Below, piece by piece: positions 1 to 9,137 of a DNA stretch of 64,000 nucleotides. Where the stretch lies: assembly GCF_024125425.1 (NCBI RefSeq), contig NZ_JAMXWN010000006.1:99631-163630 (forward strand), read 5' to 3'. Origin of the DNA: Sporolactobacillus kofuensis (GTDB taxonomy: Bacteria; Bacillota; Bacilli; Bacillales; Sporolactobacillaceae). The notes below the pieces were generated by a model, which saw only the letters and a program-made list of their open reading frames with translations, did no database searches and was not told where the DNA came from. Position 1 is the stretch's first letter, and every line of letters begins with the position of its first letter. Position numbers and translations under genes: made by a program.

Positions 1-462
1 ATCTATGCAACCACACGAACACTGTACGCAATGGCTGAGCGCGGCGAGGCACCAAGTTTTGTTCGTAAATTATCGAAAAGCGGTGTGCCACTTGGTGGGC
101 TTGCACTCACGACAAGCTTTTTAGTCGTCGGTGTGATCATGGCTTACATTGCTCCGGGTCAGATCATCAATCAATTGATGAGCATACCAGGATTCACTGT
201 TTGCCTTGTATGGATTGCAATCTGTACCGCCGAACTGAAACTACGTCCAACGTATGAACAGCTACCGTTCTTTAAAATTGTCGGGTTCCCATATATGACG
301 ATCTTAGGTATCGCTTCATTATCCGCGATTTTCTTATCGTTTATCATCAACAGTGCGAATCGAGTGGGAACACTCACGAGCTTAGTAATTATGGCATTCC
401 TGGTTACCGTTTCCTTTGTGGTGAAGCAGACGAAGCCAGCACCGAACAAGAACCAATCATGA
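1..462 (+). CDS. Amino-acid permease, APC family (C-terminal part)
   Basis: This is the 3' end of a cytoplasmic-membrane amino-acid/proton symporter. The reading frame is open from base 1, so the gene starts outside the window; the first internal ATG at 31 is not its start. The visible 153 residues begin with a segment ending RTLYAMAERGEAP, the conserved cytoplasmic loop after TM8 of AnsP/GabP/ProY-type permeases. Four hydrophobic helices follow and the protein ends in a short Lys/Pro/Asn-rich tail. The substrate cannot be decided from this fragment. A strong terminator follows 16 bases after the stop. Confidence 0.9.
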   Translation: MYATTRTLYAMAERGEAPSFVRKLSKSGVPLGGLALTTSFLVVGVIMAYIAPGQIINQLMSIPGFTVCLVWIAICTAELKLRPTYEQLPFFKIVGFPYMTILGIASLSAIFLSFIINSANRVGTLTSLVIMAFLVTVSFVVKQTKPAPNKNQS

Positions 463-477
463 GTTAAACGAAAAGAG

Positions 478-508
478 GAAGCTGCTCAACCTTGGGCAGC
501 TTCTTTTT
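478..508 (+). terminator. Rho-independent terminator of the permease
   Basis: An 8-bp stem, GAAGCTGC with GCAGCTTC, closes an 8-9-base loop and is followed by TTTTTC. The repeat array begins directly downstream. Confidence 0.9.
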
Positions 509-523
509 CTATCTGCTGAGTCG

Positions 524-1710
524 GGCACAATGAGACAAAATGGTGGCCAGGCTGGACAATTAATAAAGAGAATCTGACACAAACGTGGAGAAACGTGACC
601 AAAACGTGGACGGATCGGATACAGATGCAGAGGAACGGGCCAAAAACAACTTGGAATGGGACAAAACAGGCTAGGAATGGGACAAAAAGCGAGAAGAACC
701 GGACAAAAGAGGAACAATGCCCCAGTTTGAGTCTGGGAGCAGGACAAAAAAGCATAGGAACGGGCCAAAAACAATTTGGAATGTGCCAAAAACGAATTGG
801 AATGGGACAAAAAGCGAGAAGAACCGGACAAAAGAGTAACAATGCCCCAGTTTGAGTCTGGAGCAGGACAAAAAAGCATAGGAACAGGCCAAAAACAATT
901 TGGAATGGGACAAAACAGGCTAGGAATCGGACAAAAGAGGAACAATGCCCCAGTTTGAGTCTGGAGCAGGACAAAAAAGCATAGGAACAGGCCAAAAACA
1001 ATTTGGAATGTGCCAAAAACGAATTGGAATGGGACAAAAAGCGAGAAGAACCGGACAAAAGAGTAACAATGCCCCAGTTTGAGTCTGGAGCAGGACAAAA
1101 AAGCATAGGAACAGACCAAAAACAACTTGGAATGGGACAAAACAGGCTAGGAATGGGACAAAAAGCGAGAAGAACCGGACAAAAGAGGAACAATGCCCCA
1201 GTTTGAGTCTGGAGCAGGACAAAAAAGTATAGGAACGGGCCAAAAACGAATTGGAATCGGACAAAACAGGCTAGGAATGGGACAAAAAGCGAGAAGAACC
1301 GGACAAAAGAGGAACAATGCCCCAGTTTGAGTCTGGAACAGGACAAAAAAGCAGAGGAATGTGCCAAAAACGAATTGGAATGGGACAAAACAGGCTAGGA
1401 ATGGGACAAAAAGCGAGAAGAACCGGACAAAAGAGGAACAATGCCCCAGTTTGAGTCTGGAGCAGGACAAAAAAGCATAGGAACGGGCCAAAAACAACTT
1501 GGAATGGGACAAAACAGGCTAGGAATGGGACAAAAAGCGAGAAGAACCGGACAAAAGAGGAACAATGCCCCAGTTTGAGTCTGGAGCAGGACAAAAAAGC
1601 ATAGGAACGGGCCAAAAACAATTTGGAATGGGACAAAAAAGCATAGGAACGGGCCAAAAACGAATTGGAATGGGACAAAACAGGCTAGGAATCGGACAAA
1701 GCGTCAACCG
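524..1710 (+). repeat. Intergenic 21-bp-period array A1 (GGGACAAAA family)
   Basis: The whole 1.2 kb between the permease and trpB is a degenerate tandem array with core GGGACAAAA or GGGCCAAAA. Cores at 660, 681, 702, 743, 764, 785, 806 and 827 are 21 bp apart; the 41-bp step is where a different, conserved segment replaces one unit. That segment, starting CAATGCCCCAGTTTGAGTCT, occurs eight times at 715, 840, 943, 1067, 1191, 1315, 1439 and 1563. It defines a higher-order unit of about 124 bp (six units), with one 103-bp unit (five units). Long reading frames exist here on both strands but none looks coding. Confidence 0.95.
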
Positions 1711-1928
1711 AATCAGACAAATGGGCAATGTATGCAGATCCCTGCTCTATTTCGAACGAAAGCCTGTCATACCAAGAAGAACTCAAGGTAACCAAAATGT
1801 TCGGAAAATTTTTGTTGATCGAATGATAATGCTTGACTTTAGAATATTTTTATTGGAAACTTATGGGGCACTACATTTTCGGTACCTTCCGGAGGGCGGG
1901 TACGAAAAAGAACAGGAGCTGAGTAGAG

Positions 1929-3110
1929 ATGAGTAAAAGTACGAGTACGAGTGTAGCAACAACTGCAGGTAAATTTGGGGAATTTGGCGGAAGCTATGTC
2001 CCGGATGAACTGCAGACGGTTTTGGAAGAAATTGCACAGGCCTTTGACAAGTTTAAAGACGATCCCGAATTCAACAAAGAATTGCGTTACTATTTGAAAG
2101 ACTATGTAGGACGCGAAAATCCGTTGACGTTTGCAAAGAACCTTACGGAACAAGTTGGCGGGGCAAAGATTTATTTGAAAAGAGAAGATTTGAATCATAC
2201 AGGTGCCCATAAGATTAATAACACAATTGGCCAGATTCTACTTGCGAAACGGATGGGTGCAAAAAGGATTATCGCTGAAACAGGCGCCGGACAGCACGGC
2301 GTAGCCACAGCGACCGTTGCTGCCCTATTCGGATTGCCGTGTACGATCTATATGGGTAAATATGATACCGAACGTCAAGCATTGAACGTCTTCAGGATGG
2401 AATTGCTTGGCGCTAAAGTCGTGCCGGTGGAAAAAGGGCAAGGGCGTTTAAAAGACGCCGTTGATGTTGCACTGGAAGACTTGGTACAGAATCACGAAAC
2501 GACATTCTATCTGCTCGGTTCAGCTGTAGGACCGCATCCGTATCCAACCATGGTGCACCACTTCCAATCGATCATCAGTGAAGAATCGAAACGCCAAATC
2601 CTTGAAAAAGAAGGTAAGTTGCCAGCTGCTGTTGTTGCCTGTGTCGGTGGGGGAAGCAATGCGATCGGGGCGTTTTCACATTATATTGACGAACCGAGTG
2701 TCCGCCTTGTCGGTGTGGAACCGGTAGAGGCAGCCAGCATCGCTGAAGGTGTGCCGGCGGTCATTCACGGGTTCAAATGTTATGCACTTGTCGATGAGAA
2801 CAATGTACCGAAGCCAACGTATTCCATTGCAGCCGGGCTCGACTATCCGGGTGTCGGACCGGAGCACAGTTATTTGAAGGCTTCAGGTCGCGGTGAATAC
2901 GTAACCGTTACCGGCATAGAAGCGCTCGATGCCTTCTTAATCCTTTCTAAAGTAGAAGGCATCATTCCGGCATTGGAAAGTGCACATGCTGTTGCCTACG
3001 CGATGAAGCTCGCGAAGACGCTGCCTCAGGATGAGAGTATTATCGTCAATCTTTCTGGTCGCGGGGATAAAGATGTGAAGCAAGTCTATGATATGTTGAA
3101 TAAAGAGTAA
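1929..3110 (+). CDS. trpB: Tryptophan synthase beta chain
   Basis: This PLP enzyme condenses indole with L-serine to give tryptophan and is normally paired with TrpA. The 393-residue length is typical of canonical TrpB1. The motif [10 protein letters not shown] carries the Schiff-base lysine near residue 95, and the glycine-rich phosphate-binding loop [10 protein letters not shown] lies near 230. AGGAG at 1914-1918 lies 10 bases before the ATG. No trpA or other trp gene flanks it: a repeat array lies upstream and a terminator directly downstream. It may therefore partner a distant trpA or salvage indole alone (inference). No T-box or TRAP-type leader was recognised upstream. Confidence 0.95.
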   Translation: MSKSTSTSVATTAGKFGEFGGSYVPDELQTVLEEIAQAFDKFKDDPEFNKELRYYLKDYVGRENPLTFAKNLTEQVGGAKIYLKREDLNHTGAHKINNTIGQILLAKRMGAKRIIAETGAGQHGVATATVAALFGLPCTIYMGKYDTERQALNVFRMELLGAKVVPVEKGQGRLKDAVDVALEDLVQNHETTFYLLGSAVGPHPYPTMVHHFQSIISEESKRQILEKEGKLPAAVVACVGGGSNAIGAFSHYIDEPSVRLVGVEPVEAASIAEGVPAVIHGFKCYALVDENNVPKPTYSIAAGLDYPGVGPEHSYLKASGRGEYVTVTGIEALDAFLILSKVEGIIPALESAHAVAYAMKLAKTLPQDESIIVNLSGRGDKDVKQVYDMLNKE

Positions 3111-3125
3111 TAGATATTAAAATGG

Positions 3126-3155
3126 CCGCATTCTCAATAGGGAATGCGGTTTTTA
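3126..3155 (+). terminator. trpB terminator
   Basis: CCGCATTC pairs with GAATGCGG around an 8-base loop and is followed by TTTTT. Confidence 0.9.
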
Positions 3156-3267
3156 ACTTTTATTGAACTTTAATTGTGAAAATGGCCAATCCGCATGGAG
3201 CAAAAGAACATAACGGCCGGGTTTTGAGGGCAAGATGAGTCGGTCTTTTTTCATTGTCAAGGTCTCG

Positions 3268-3384
3268 CCAGTCTGGTTATTCTCCAATAGAGAACAATAC
3301 AGTGTAAAAGAAATTGTAGAAATGACGGGTATTAGTCGAGCAACAGTATATCGTTACGTGAATCAAGAACTGATTATGGCTTAA
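3268..3384 (+). pseudogene. Serine recombinase (resolvase/invertase) C-terminal remnant
   Basis: A short open stretch ending at 3384 translates to the C-terminal helix-turn-helix of Tn3-resolvase/Hin-type recombinases. The diagnostic piece is YSVKEIVEMTGISRATVYRY, preceded by an Arg-Glu-Gln. No catalytic domain or start is present upstream, so this is a decayed fragment left by a mobile element. Similarity was judged by eye; a protein-profile search would confirm it. Confidence 0.65.
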
Positions 3385-3514
3385 ATGTCTACCCAAAAAT
3401 GAAAGGAGCCTTTCTACATTCGACTCAATTACTTTCTATTTTAATTTACATCATGACATAGATATGTTCACAAGATTAAGATGAAATTGGACATGAGCCT
3501 TTGGCCCAAACGTG

Positions 3515-3640
3515 TTTTGCGCATTAGATCATGAATATTGCGCATTGGTCTTATTTATCGTGCATTGGATCCACATTTTTGCGCATAGAACTGAGGATTG
3601 CGCGCATGGACCTTAGCCTTATTGATTTGCGCATGAGTTC
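3515..3640 (+). repeat. 21-bp-period array B1 (TTGCGCAT family)
   Basis: GCGCAT or GTGCAT cores occur at 3519, 3540, 3560, 3581 and 3602 (steps 21, 20, 21, 21) and again at 3629. A 24-bp stretch at 3563-3586 recurs exactly, inverted, at 9030-9053 in array B2. Bases 3385-3514 upstream hold nothing recognisable. Confidence 0.85.
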
Positions 3641-3693
3641 ATCAGATTTATGATCCACGTGAATCAAGTCCATGAACGGTTGAACGGATGGCC

Positions 3694-3737
3694 AAAAAAT
3701 AACCCGCATGAGGAGGAAATTCTCTTCAGGCGGGTTT
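3694..3737 (-). terminator. Terminator of the minus-strand esterase
   Basis: AACCCGC and GCGGGTT form the base of a long imperfect stem. Read on the minus strand it runs into ATTTTTT. Confidence 0.8.
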
Positions 3738-3783
3738 AATCAGATTTTACGAGCTCTCATACGAATGAATAAGTATTTCAAAT

Positions 3784-4422
3784 TCAGGACTGGAATTGTG
3801 CGTTCAGCCAGTTCCGAATATCGATCACTTCATCTGGTACCACACCATGAGCGGTTGGGTATTCCTTGTAGGTGACGCTCAGATCTTTGCTTTCCAAATA
3901 AGTTTCGGTTGCTTGGCCAACGTGTACCGGAAAGAGTGGGTCGAATTGGCCGTGGCCAACGAAGAATGCGGGTTGAGCACCAGGAACAACAGCTTTTGCT
4001 GATTCTGCCACATAGTCAGGCAGCCGGCCGCTCATAATGACAGCACCGTTCGATTTGTCGGGATGAAGCAGGCTGTAGGAGAGGCTCAATATGGCTCCTT
4101 GGCTGAAACCTAGGAAATATCTTGGCTGATTCGGGCTGAGTTTCTCTTTCTTTATTGTTTCATCAAAAAAGCTGTCCAGTTGATCCAGTGTCCCATTAAT
4201 CACTTCTTCCTCGGTTTGCCTTGAGAAGTCAGGCACGTAATAGGTATAACCTGAGCCATAGGGCCGATTGCCTTGAACATCGATTTGTACAAAGCCTTTT
4301 TCCTCGATACCCGGGATGCTGCTGAGATCGTGATAGTTCGAGCCGACACCATGCATGGTAAAGAGTATCGGTGTGCGCTCCGTGATGTTTTCTGGTTTGC
4401 TAATTTTATATAAATAGGTCAT
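3784..4422 (-). CDS. Alpha/beta-hydrolase esterase, phospholipase/carboxylesterase family
   Basis: This is a predicted cytoplasmic serine esterase of about 212 residues, a usual length for the Abhydrolase_2 (PF02230) family. The oxyanion segment MHGVGSN, nucleophile elbow GFSQG, acid residue in GHGQFDPLFPV and catalytic histidine in YPTAHGV occur in the family order. I place the start at the ATG at 4422, because GAGGTGG lies six bases before it; a longer frame reaching 4452 has no ribosome-binding site. No signal peptide is visible. The natural substrate is unknown. The gene is transcribed alone, between the nitroreductase terminator and its own. Confidence 0.85.
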   Translation of the reverse strand: MTYLYKISKPENITERTPILFTMHGVGSNYHDLSSIPGIEEKGFVQIDVQGNRPYGSGYTYYVPDFSRQTEEEVINGTLDQLDSFFDETIKKEKLSPNQPRYFLGFSQGAILSLSYSLLHPDKSNGAVIMSGRLPDYVAESAKAVVPGAQPAFFVGHGQFDPLFPVHVGQATETYLESKDLSVTYKEYPTAHGVVPDEVIDIRNWLNAQFQS

Positions 4423-4517
4423 GGTCCCACCTCTTTCAATTGTTACTGTCATTTTATTGGCTTACAAAATGTAAGTCAAAGATTTATTCCTCGTGACTTC
4501 AAGATTTTTCTGGTCAA

Positions 4518-4550
4518 CAAAAAGACCCGCGTAAATAGCTGTTTACGCGG
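4518..4550 (-). terminator. Terminator of the nitroreductase
   Basis: CCGCGTAAA at 4527-4535 pairs with TTTACGCGG at 4542-4550. The minus strand continues into GTCTTTTTG. Confidence 0.85.
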
Positions 4551-4575
4551 ATCCGAAAGGCATAGTAGAAAAAGA

Positions 4576-5262
4576 TTAATTTTTCCATTCGACAACATCG
4601 TCAAGTGGCTGTCTCGTTTTCGGACGTGGATCTTTCACGCGGTAACCAAAAGCGACCATACAAGCAATACCGAAATCATTGCCTTTAATAATGCCTTCTT
4701 CTTGCAAAACCTTTTCGACTTGTTCCTTATTAAAGCCCTCCATTGGGCAAGAATCAATGCCGATCTCAGCTGCTGCAGTCATCATATTTCCAAGTGCAAT
4801 ATAACTTTGGCGGCAGCCCCATTCAAAGAAGACGCGTTCGCTGCTGGTCAGGTCAAAATCAACTTTTTCAAAATTGTCGATGGCACTGGTCATCATATGC
4901 TCAACATCTTCCGGCAACTTCTGAATATCATTGAGCATGTGCTGCACATGATTGGAGTGTGCGCTCAATCCGAATTGAAGACGGGACAGAATCAGCACGA
5001 AATGGCTGGCCGTTTTCAGTTTATCCGTCGCACCCCATGAAGCGGGCGCGAGTTTTGCACGAAGGTCTTTGTTCTGTACCACAACAAATTTCCACGGTTC
5101 TAGACCAAATGAGCTTGGTGACAGGTGACCGGTCTCCAGGATGAACTGGAAGTCCTCATCACTGATTTTCTTTGCAGGATCGAATTGCTTGCATGCGTGT
5201 CTGAATTGAAAAGCAGACAGAATGTGTTCTTTGATTTGTTCCTTGTTCATGATCTGATTCAT
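4576..5262 (-). CDS. NAD(P)H-dependent flavin nitroreductase
   Basis: This is a predicted FMN-dependent oxidoreductase of the nitroreductase superfamily that reduces nitro, quinone or flavin substrates in the cytoplasm. Recognisable elements are the N-terminal FRHACKQFDP segment (FMN phosphate contact), HLSPSSFGLEPWKFVVV, and a C-terminal GY...D.R.KTRQPLDD tail. At about 228 residues it is of usual family length. The ATG at 5262 follows AGGAAGAGGAG with suitable spacing; a frame extending to 5283 lacks such a site. It is monocistronic. Confidence 0.88.
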   Translation of the reverse strand: MNQIMNKEQIKEHILSAFQFRHACKQFDPAKKISDEDFQFILETGHLSPSSFGLEPWKFVVVQNKDLRAKLAPASWGATDKLKTASHFVLILSRLQFGLSAHSNHVQHMLNDIQKLPEDVEHMMTSAIDNFEKVDFDLTSSERVFFEWGCRQSYIALGNMMTAAAEIGIDSCPMEGFNKEQVEKVLQEEGIIKGNDFGIACMVAFGYRVKDPRPKTRQPLDDVVEWKN

Positions 5263-5553
5263 GATACACTCCTCTTCCTTCATTGATGTTATTCCGGATC
5301 AAAGCGAGTCTCTTGGATTGCCCTCAAGTCCGGTCAAGGTTAGAAACAGTACTTGCGTTCACAAGGATTATTATAGTCTTTATGCGGGAAAAAATTAAAC
5401 AAACCAGCTTTTTACTGGGTAAAAGAGGATTCAGAAAAAATTTTCGCTGATAGTAATATAGGGTATTTGGTTTTCGGTTCTTCACACGCGCCTGCGCAAT
5501 TATAATTAAAAATTAGATAGAAAATGATATGATAGGTAAAAATACAAAAGTGA

Positions 5554-6348
5554 ATGGAAAGTTGGGTGCAAATGGAAAATAATGCATTGATGGAGCGCGT
5601 GCTTCCTTTGGAAGGTGTGTACAATTTCCGTGACATGGGCGGATTGAAAACACGAGACGGTAGGAAAGTAAAAAAAGGACTGCTCTTTCGATCGGCAGAA
5701 TTGACCCGCATGACAAGCAGCGATAAGAAAAGTCTGAGGCCGCTTAATCTCAAACTCATCTATGATTATCGAGATAGGGAAGAGGCGGAGAAAAATCCTG
5801 ATCCACAAATTGGCAACGAGCGGCATGAACGCGTGGCAGTGAATGGTGAGGACAAGACGACAGCAAGAGATGAATGGGATCCGGAAACCTTTTATAAAAC
5901 GTTCACGCCTGAAAAATTTGCACAAGTATACAAGGCGATGCCCATACGCAACGCCTCTTATCAACGGCTGATGCATCTTTTTGCGAATCCGGAAAAGAAT
6001 GTACCGTTGCTCCATCACTGTGCCGGCGGGCGGGATCGAACCGGCGTTGGTGCGATGCTTCTGCTGCGCACATTAGGTGTTTCGTTCGAATCGATCATGG
6101 ACGATTATTTGCTATCGAACCGTACGCTCGTGGCCTATCACGAGGAAATGTTTGAGGAAGCAGCGCACTACGTATCGGGCGCACAGTTAAAGCGATTTGA
6201 AAAAGGATTCATATTGAATGAACAATATCTGGATGCTTCGATTGATTCGATTTTCAATACGTATGGAAAGTTCGGAAATTATTTGGAGAAAGAATTCGGC
6301 ATTACGCGAGAAGTTCGCACGCGTATTAAAGATTTTTGTCTTGAATAA
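5554..6348 (+). CDS. Protein-tyrosine phosphatase-like protein (Y_phosphatase3)
   Basis: The protein has 264 residues. The P-loop HCAGGRDRTG at residues 155-164 fits the HCxxGxDRTG signature of the bacterial tyrosine/phosphoinositide phosphatases (PF13350), with the catalytic cysteine at 156. The N-terminal NFRDMGG segment is also characteristic of this family. No signal peptide is present, so it is likely cytoplasmic. The ribosome-binding site is weak for both the ATG at 5554 and the one at 5572, so the first six residues are uncertain. The physiological substrate is unknown. Confidence 0.85.
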   Translation: MESWVQMENNALMERVLPLEGVYNFRDMGGLKTRDGRKVKKGLLFRSAELTRMTSSDKKSLRPLNLKLIYDYRDREEAEKNPDPQIGNERHERVAVNGEDKTTARDEWDPETFYKTFTPEKFAQVYKAMPIRNASYQRLMHLFANPEKNVPLLHHCAGGRDRTGVGAMLLLRTLGVSFESIMDDYLLSNRTLVAYHEEMFEEAAHYVSGAQLKRFEKGFILNEQYLDASIDSIFNTYGKFGNYLEKEFGITREVRTRIKDFCLE

Positions 6349-6354
6349 TCGATG

Positions 6355-6386
6355 AATGGATGATGGAAGACTACATCCATTTTTCT
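6355..6386 (+). terminator. Probable terminator of the phosphatase gene
   Basis: ATGGATG pairs with CATCCAT across an 11-base loop and is followed by TTTTC. Confidence 0.6.
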
Positions 6387-6402
6387 TATAAGCGGATTGG
6401 GA

Positions 6403-7269
6403 TTAAGGAACAAGTCCCCGCAAATCATCAACACTTCTCATTTGATCGTTATGCCAATGCGAGACTGCGGGATCTTTGTCCAGTTCTAAGTGAAACCAGA
6501 CGGGTTCATGGCCCTGAACAAAGACACACTGCACATTTTTCGTATTGTCCTTAACAATGAACTGGGCATCTACATCACTCTTGCCATTCCACTTCAGTAC
6601 CGTATAGCGATGCTGAACAAATTCTTCATAAGGAATAAAGGGCTTTACTTTTGTATCGAAGAGCTCTTTCAATTCGCTCGTTAGTTTGTCTTTCTGTGCT
6701 TGAAGTTGTGGACATGGGTGGTAGTAATCACCTCGGGCATTTCGTTTACCGAAGGTGAGTATGCCGGCAGCTTTGATTTGTTCGAGCCAAAGTTTCTTTA
6801 TTTCTTCAAGGTTATGCCATGACGAGTGTGATCGGATGCCCCACCCGATCAGCATCCAAGGATGCCGCTGCAATTCATCCTTGGTCGCAAGCGATTCGGT
6901 GAGCATAAGCTTATGTTCGTTAACGAACTGTTCAAAGAGAGCAATCGCGTCTGCGGATTTCGCTGCTTGGAGATGAAACAAATTATAGATTTGAAGAGTA
7001 CCGGACGGATGGCCACGATAAAGTTCATGAACCAATTTAGTCAGTTGTGCGATGGTCGGGTCTTCTTTGATCGGACCCATCGCCGCTCCGTATTTTCTCA
7101 GTTGGGCATCCAACTTCGGATTTGTTTGTTCGAACTGCGCAGAACCTGGGTTGAGCATTAGCACAGCACCTAACGATCGACTTGAATGGCCCCATTGAAT
7201 ATAGGCCGATGTCCGGAATACGTGTCCAAATCGGAAAATAAATCTGCCGAAAGCTCGTGGATGATCCAT
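6403..7269 (-). CDS. DUF1643-like protein
   Basis: This 288-residue protein has unknown function. The segments VLMLNPGSA and DPTIAQL, a central IYNLFHLQA and FGKRNARGDYYHPCPQ resemble the DUF1643 family (PF07799), whose members share a MLNPSxA-type motif. The C-terminal third, from about residue 195, is an extra segment that I do not recognise. AAGGAG lies 10 bases before the ATG. It stands alone between convergent and divergent neighbours. Calling it DUF1643 rests on motif recall, not alignment. Confidence 0.6.
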   Translation of the reverse strand: MDHPRAFGRFIFRFGHVFRTSAYIQWGHSSRSLGAVLMLNPGSAQFEQTNPKLDAQLRKYGAAMGPIKEDPTIAQLTKLVHELYRGHPSGTLQIYNLFHLQAAKSADAIALFEQFVNEHKLMLTESLATKDELQRHPWMLIGWGIRSHSSWHNLEEIKKLWLEQIKAAGILTFGKRNARGDYYHPCPQLQAQKDKLTSELKELFDTKVKPFIPYEEFVQHRYTVLKWNGKSDVDAQFIVKDNTKNVQCVFVQGHEPVWFHLELDKDPAVSHWHNDQMRSVDDLRGLVP

Positions 7270-7496
7270 CGTTTTATTTCTCCTTGTACTTAGTCCTCTG
7301 TGAGATACGTCTTATCTTATTTTACATCTGAATTCCTTAATTAGGAAACGAGAAGCAGACACCATCAAAGGTTTTGAAAGGCTCATGCGTTAGCCTTTTA
7401 CCAAGATGTGTAAATCATCTCGATAATCACATAGTTATTCATGGTTTGATGCTATACTTGATTTAGCATGGGATATAAAAAGGAGAGAAAAGACCT

Positions 7497-8042
7497 ATGA
7501 TGACATGGATTAGTGTTGCAATCGTTGCAATTATCGTGATCTATTTTATTGCGCAATACAACGGTCTGGTGAAGCTGCGCAACTGGGTGCAGGAATCATT
7601 CAGCCAGATCGATGTTCAGTTGAAAAGACGTCATGATCTGATCCCAAACTTGGTGGAGACGGTCAAAGGCTATGCGAAGCATGAGAAAGAAACACTGAAT
7701 CAAGTGGTTCAAGCTCGGAACGGTCTGGTCAGCGGGACGCCGCAGCAAAGAATTGAAGCAGACAACCAAATCGAAAGTGCGTTGAAATCCATCTTTGCTT
7801 TGGCGGAATCCTACCCGGATCTGAAAGCAAACCAAAATTTCCTGAGTTTACAGGAAGAACTGGCAACGACTGAAAATAAAGTGGCTTATTCACGTCAGTT
7901 GTATAACAAAACAGTGAAAGACTATAACATCAAACGTGAATCATTTCCAAGTAACATTATCGCGAAGATGTTTGGCTTTCAGAGAGAAGAGTTGCTCACA
8001 ATTCCCGAGGCAGAACGTGATGTGCCTAAGGTAACGTTTTAA
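7497..8042 (+). CDS. lemA: LemA family protein
   Basis: This 181-residue protein has one N-terminal transmembrane helix (about residues 3-20) followed by a helical domain. It carries the family hallmarks [20 protein letters not shown] and [13 protein letters not shown], plus a C-terminal YNxxxxSFPSN.IAxxFGF. LemA proteins are membrane-anchored, with the N-terminus probably outside. The gene lies 12 bases upstream of htpX, and lemA-htpX pairs are a recurrent bacterial operon linked to membrane-protein quality control. AAGGAG precedes the ATG. No strong promoter could be assigned in 7270-7496. Confidence 0.95.
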   Translation: MMTWISVAIVAIIVIYFIAQYNGLVKLRNWVQESFSQIDVQLKRRHDLIPNLVETVKGYAKHEKETLNQVVQARNGLVSGTPQQRIEADNQIESALKSIFALAESYPDLKANQNFLSLQEELATTENKVAYSRQLYNKTVKDYNIKRESFPSNIIAKMFGFQREELLTIPEAERDVPKVTF

Positions 8043-8054
8043 CGGAGGCTGCTC

Positions 8055-8945
8055 ATGCTCTATCAACAAATTCAACAAAATAAACGCAAGACCTTGGTAC
8101 TACTTACTTTTTTCTGTCTGCTTGTGCTTGCGATCGGTTGGGCAGTCGGCTATTTTCTAAATGGTGACTTGATTTCCGGTCCAATAATTGCTGCAGGTGT
8201 GCTCGCTTTTTACGTTCCAATCACCTTTGCGAGTGCGAAGGCGCAGGTGCTGAGCATGGCGGGGGCGCATGAGATTAAAAAAAGCGACAATCCAATGGTG
8301 TTCAACGTGGTCGAAGAGCTGGCACTCGCAGCTCATGTTCCAATGCCGAAAATTTACATTGTCGATGATCCGTCACCGAATGCATTTGCGACAGGTATGA
8401 AGCCGGAATCCAGCGTAATCGCATTCACGAGCGGACTTTTGGAGCGGTTGAATCGTGAAGAGATTGCCGCAGTGACCGCTCATGAATTTTCGCATATTAG
8501 AAATTATGATATCCGGCTGATGACGCTTTGTATTGCGCTCGTTGGTGTGATTGTTGTGATTGCCGATATTGGTCAACGGATGTTTTTCTGGGGCGGCGGC
8601 CGCAGTAATAAGCGCAACAATGACAAATCGAATCCGATATTCATGGTGATTGCACTGGTGCTGATCATCCTTGCGCCGCTCGTTGCTCAATTTGTTCAGC
8701 TTGCTGTATCGCGAAATCGCGAATATCTAGCCGATGCATCGGCCGTCGAACTGACACGCGATCCACAAGGACTGATCAATGCGTTAACAAAAATCAGTAG
8801 CGATTCACAAGGCATGAACCATGTGAAAGACGCTACCGCATCGATGTACATTTCTAACCCTTTTGGTAAGAATCGCAAGAAAACCAATTGGTTTGCAACC
8901 CATCCTCCGATTGAAAGCCGAATTGAACGGCTCAAAGCAATGTAA
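8055..8945 (+). CDS. htpX: Membrane zinc metalloprotease HtpX
   Basis: This M48 integral-membrane protease degrades misfolded membrane proteins. The protein has 296 residues with two N-terminal helices (about 13-34 and 40-58). The zinc-binding HEFSH lies at residues 143-147 on the cytoplasmic side, followed by a helix pair. The third ligand is probably the glutamate in NREYLADASA. A GGAGG site lies six bases before the ATG. The gene is co-transcribed with lemA and followed by a strong terminator. Confidence 0.96.
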   Translation: MLYQQIQQNKRKTLVLLTFFCLLVLAIGWAVGYFLNGDLISGPIIAAGVLAFYVPITFASAKAQVLSMAGAHEIKKSDNPMVFNVVEELALAAHVPMPKIYIVDDPSPNAFATGMKPESSVIAFTSGLLERLNREEIAAVTAHEFSHIRNYDIRLMTLCIALVGVIVVIADIGQRMFFWGGGRSNKRNNDKSNPIFMVIALVLIILAPLVAQFVQLAVSRNREYLADASAVELTRDPQGLINALTKISSDSQGMNHVKDATASMYISNPFGKNRKKTNWFATHPPIESRIERLKAM

Positions 8946-8956
8946 AAAAGTAATGA

Positions 8957-8986
8957 AACCGCATGGTATAGCCATGCGGTTTTTTG
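8957..8986 (+). terminator. lemA-htpX terminator
   Basis: AACCGCATGG pairs with CCATGCGGTT, and six T residues follow. Confidence 0.93.
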
Positions 8987-8987
8987 T

Positions 8988-9085
8988 GCGCGGATTAGGC
9001 CAGGGTTAATGCGCGAAATGTCTGGTTTAATGCGCAAAAATGTGGATCCAATGTGCGAAAAATCGAGATCAATGCGCATATCGAT
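8988..9085 (-). repeat. 21-bp-period array B2 (TTGCGCAT family, inverted)
   Basis: ATGCGC or ATGTGC cores lie at 9009, 9030, 9051 and 9072, exactly 21 bp apart. It is the same family as array B1 in the opposite orientation, sharing an exact 24-bp stretch at 9030-9053. The array starts immediately after the htpX terminator. Confidence 0.85.
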
Positions 9086-9137
9086 ATCAGGCCAATTTTT
9101 CACAAGTAAATTATCCCAATCTACCACGTCTAACCCG

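Noticed and set aside
457..1728. Long overlapping reading frames on both strands of array A1 (for example a 300-residue minus-strand frame rich in Phe, Ser and Cys)
   Set aside because: All are translations of the 21-bp/124-bp repeat in several frames, lack ribosome-binding sites, and show no protein-like composition. Similar frames arise in every other array.
1720..1928. T-box or tryptophan riboregulator before trpB
   Set aside because: The conserved T-box segment and a terminator/antiterminator pair could not be found; GGTACC...GGGTAC alone is not enough.
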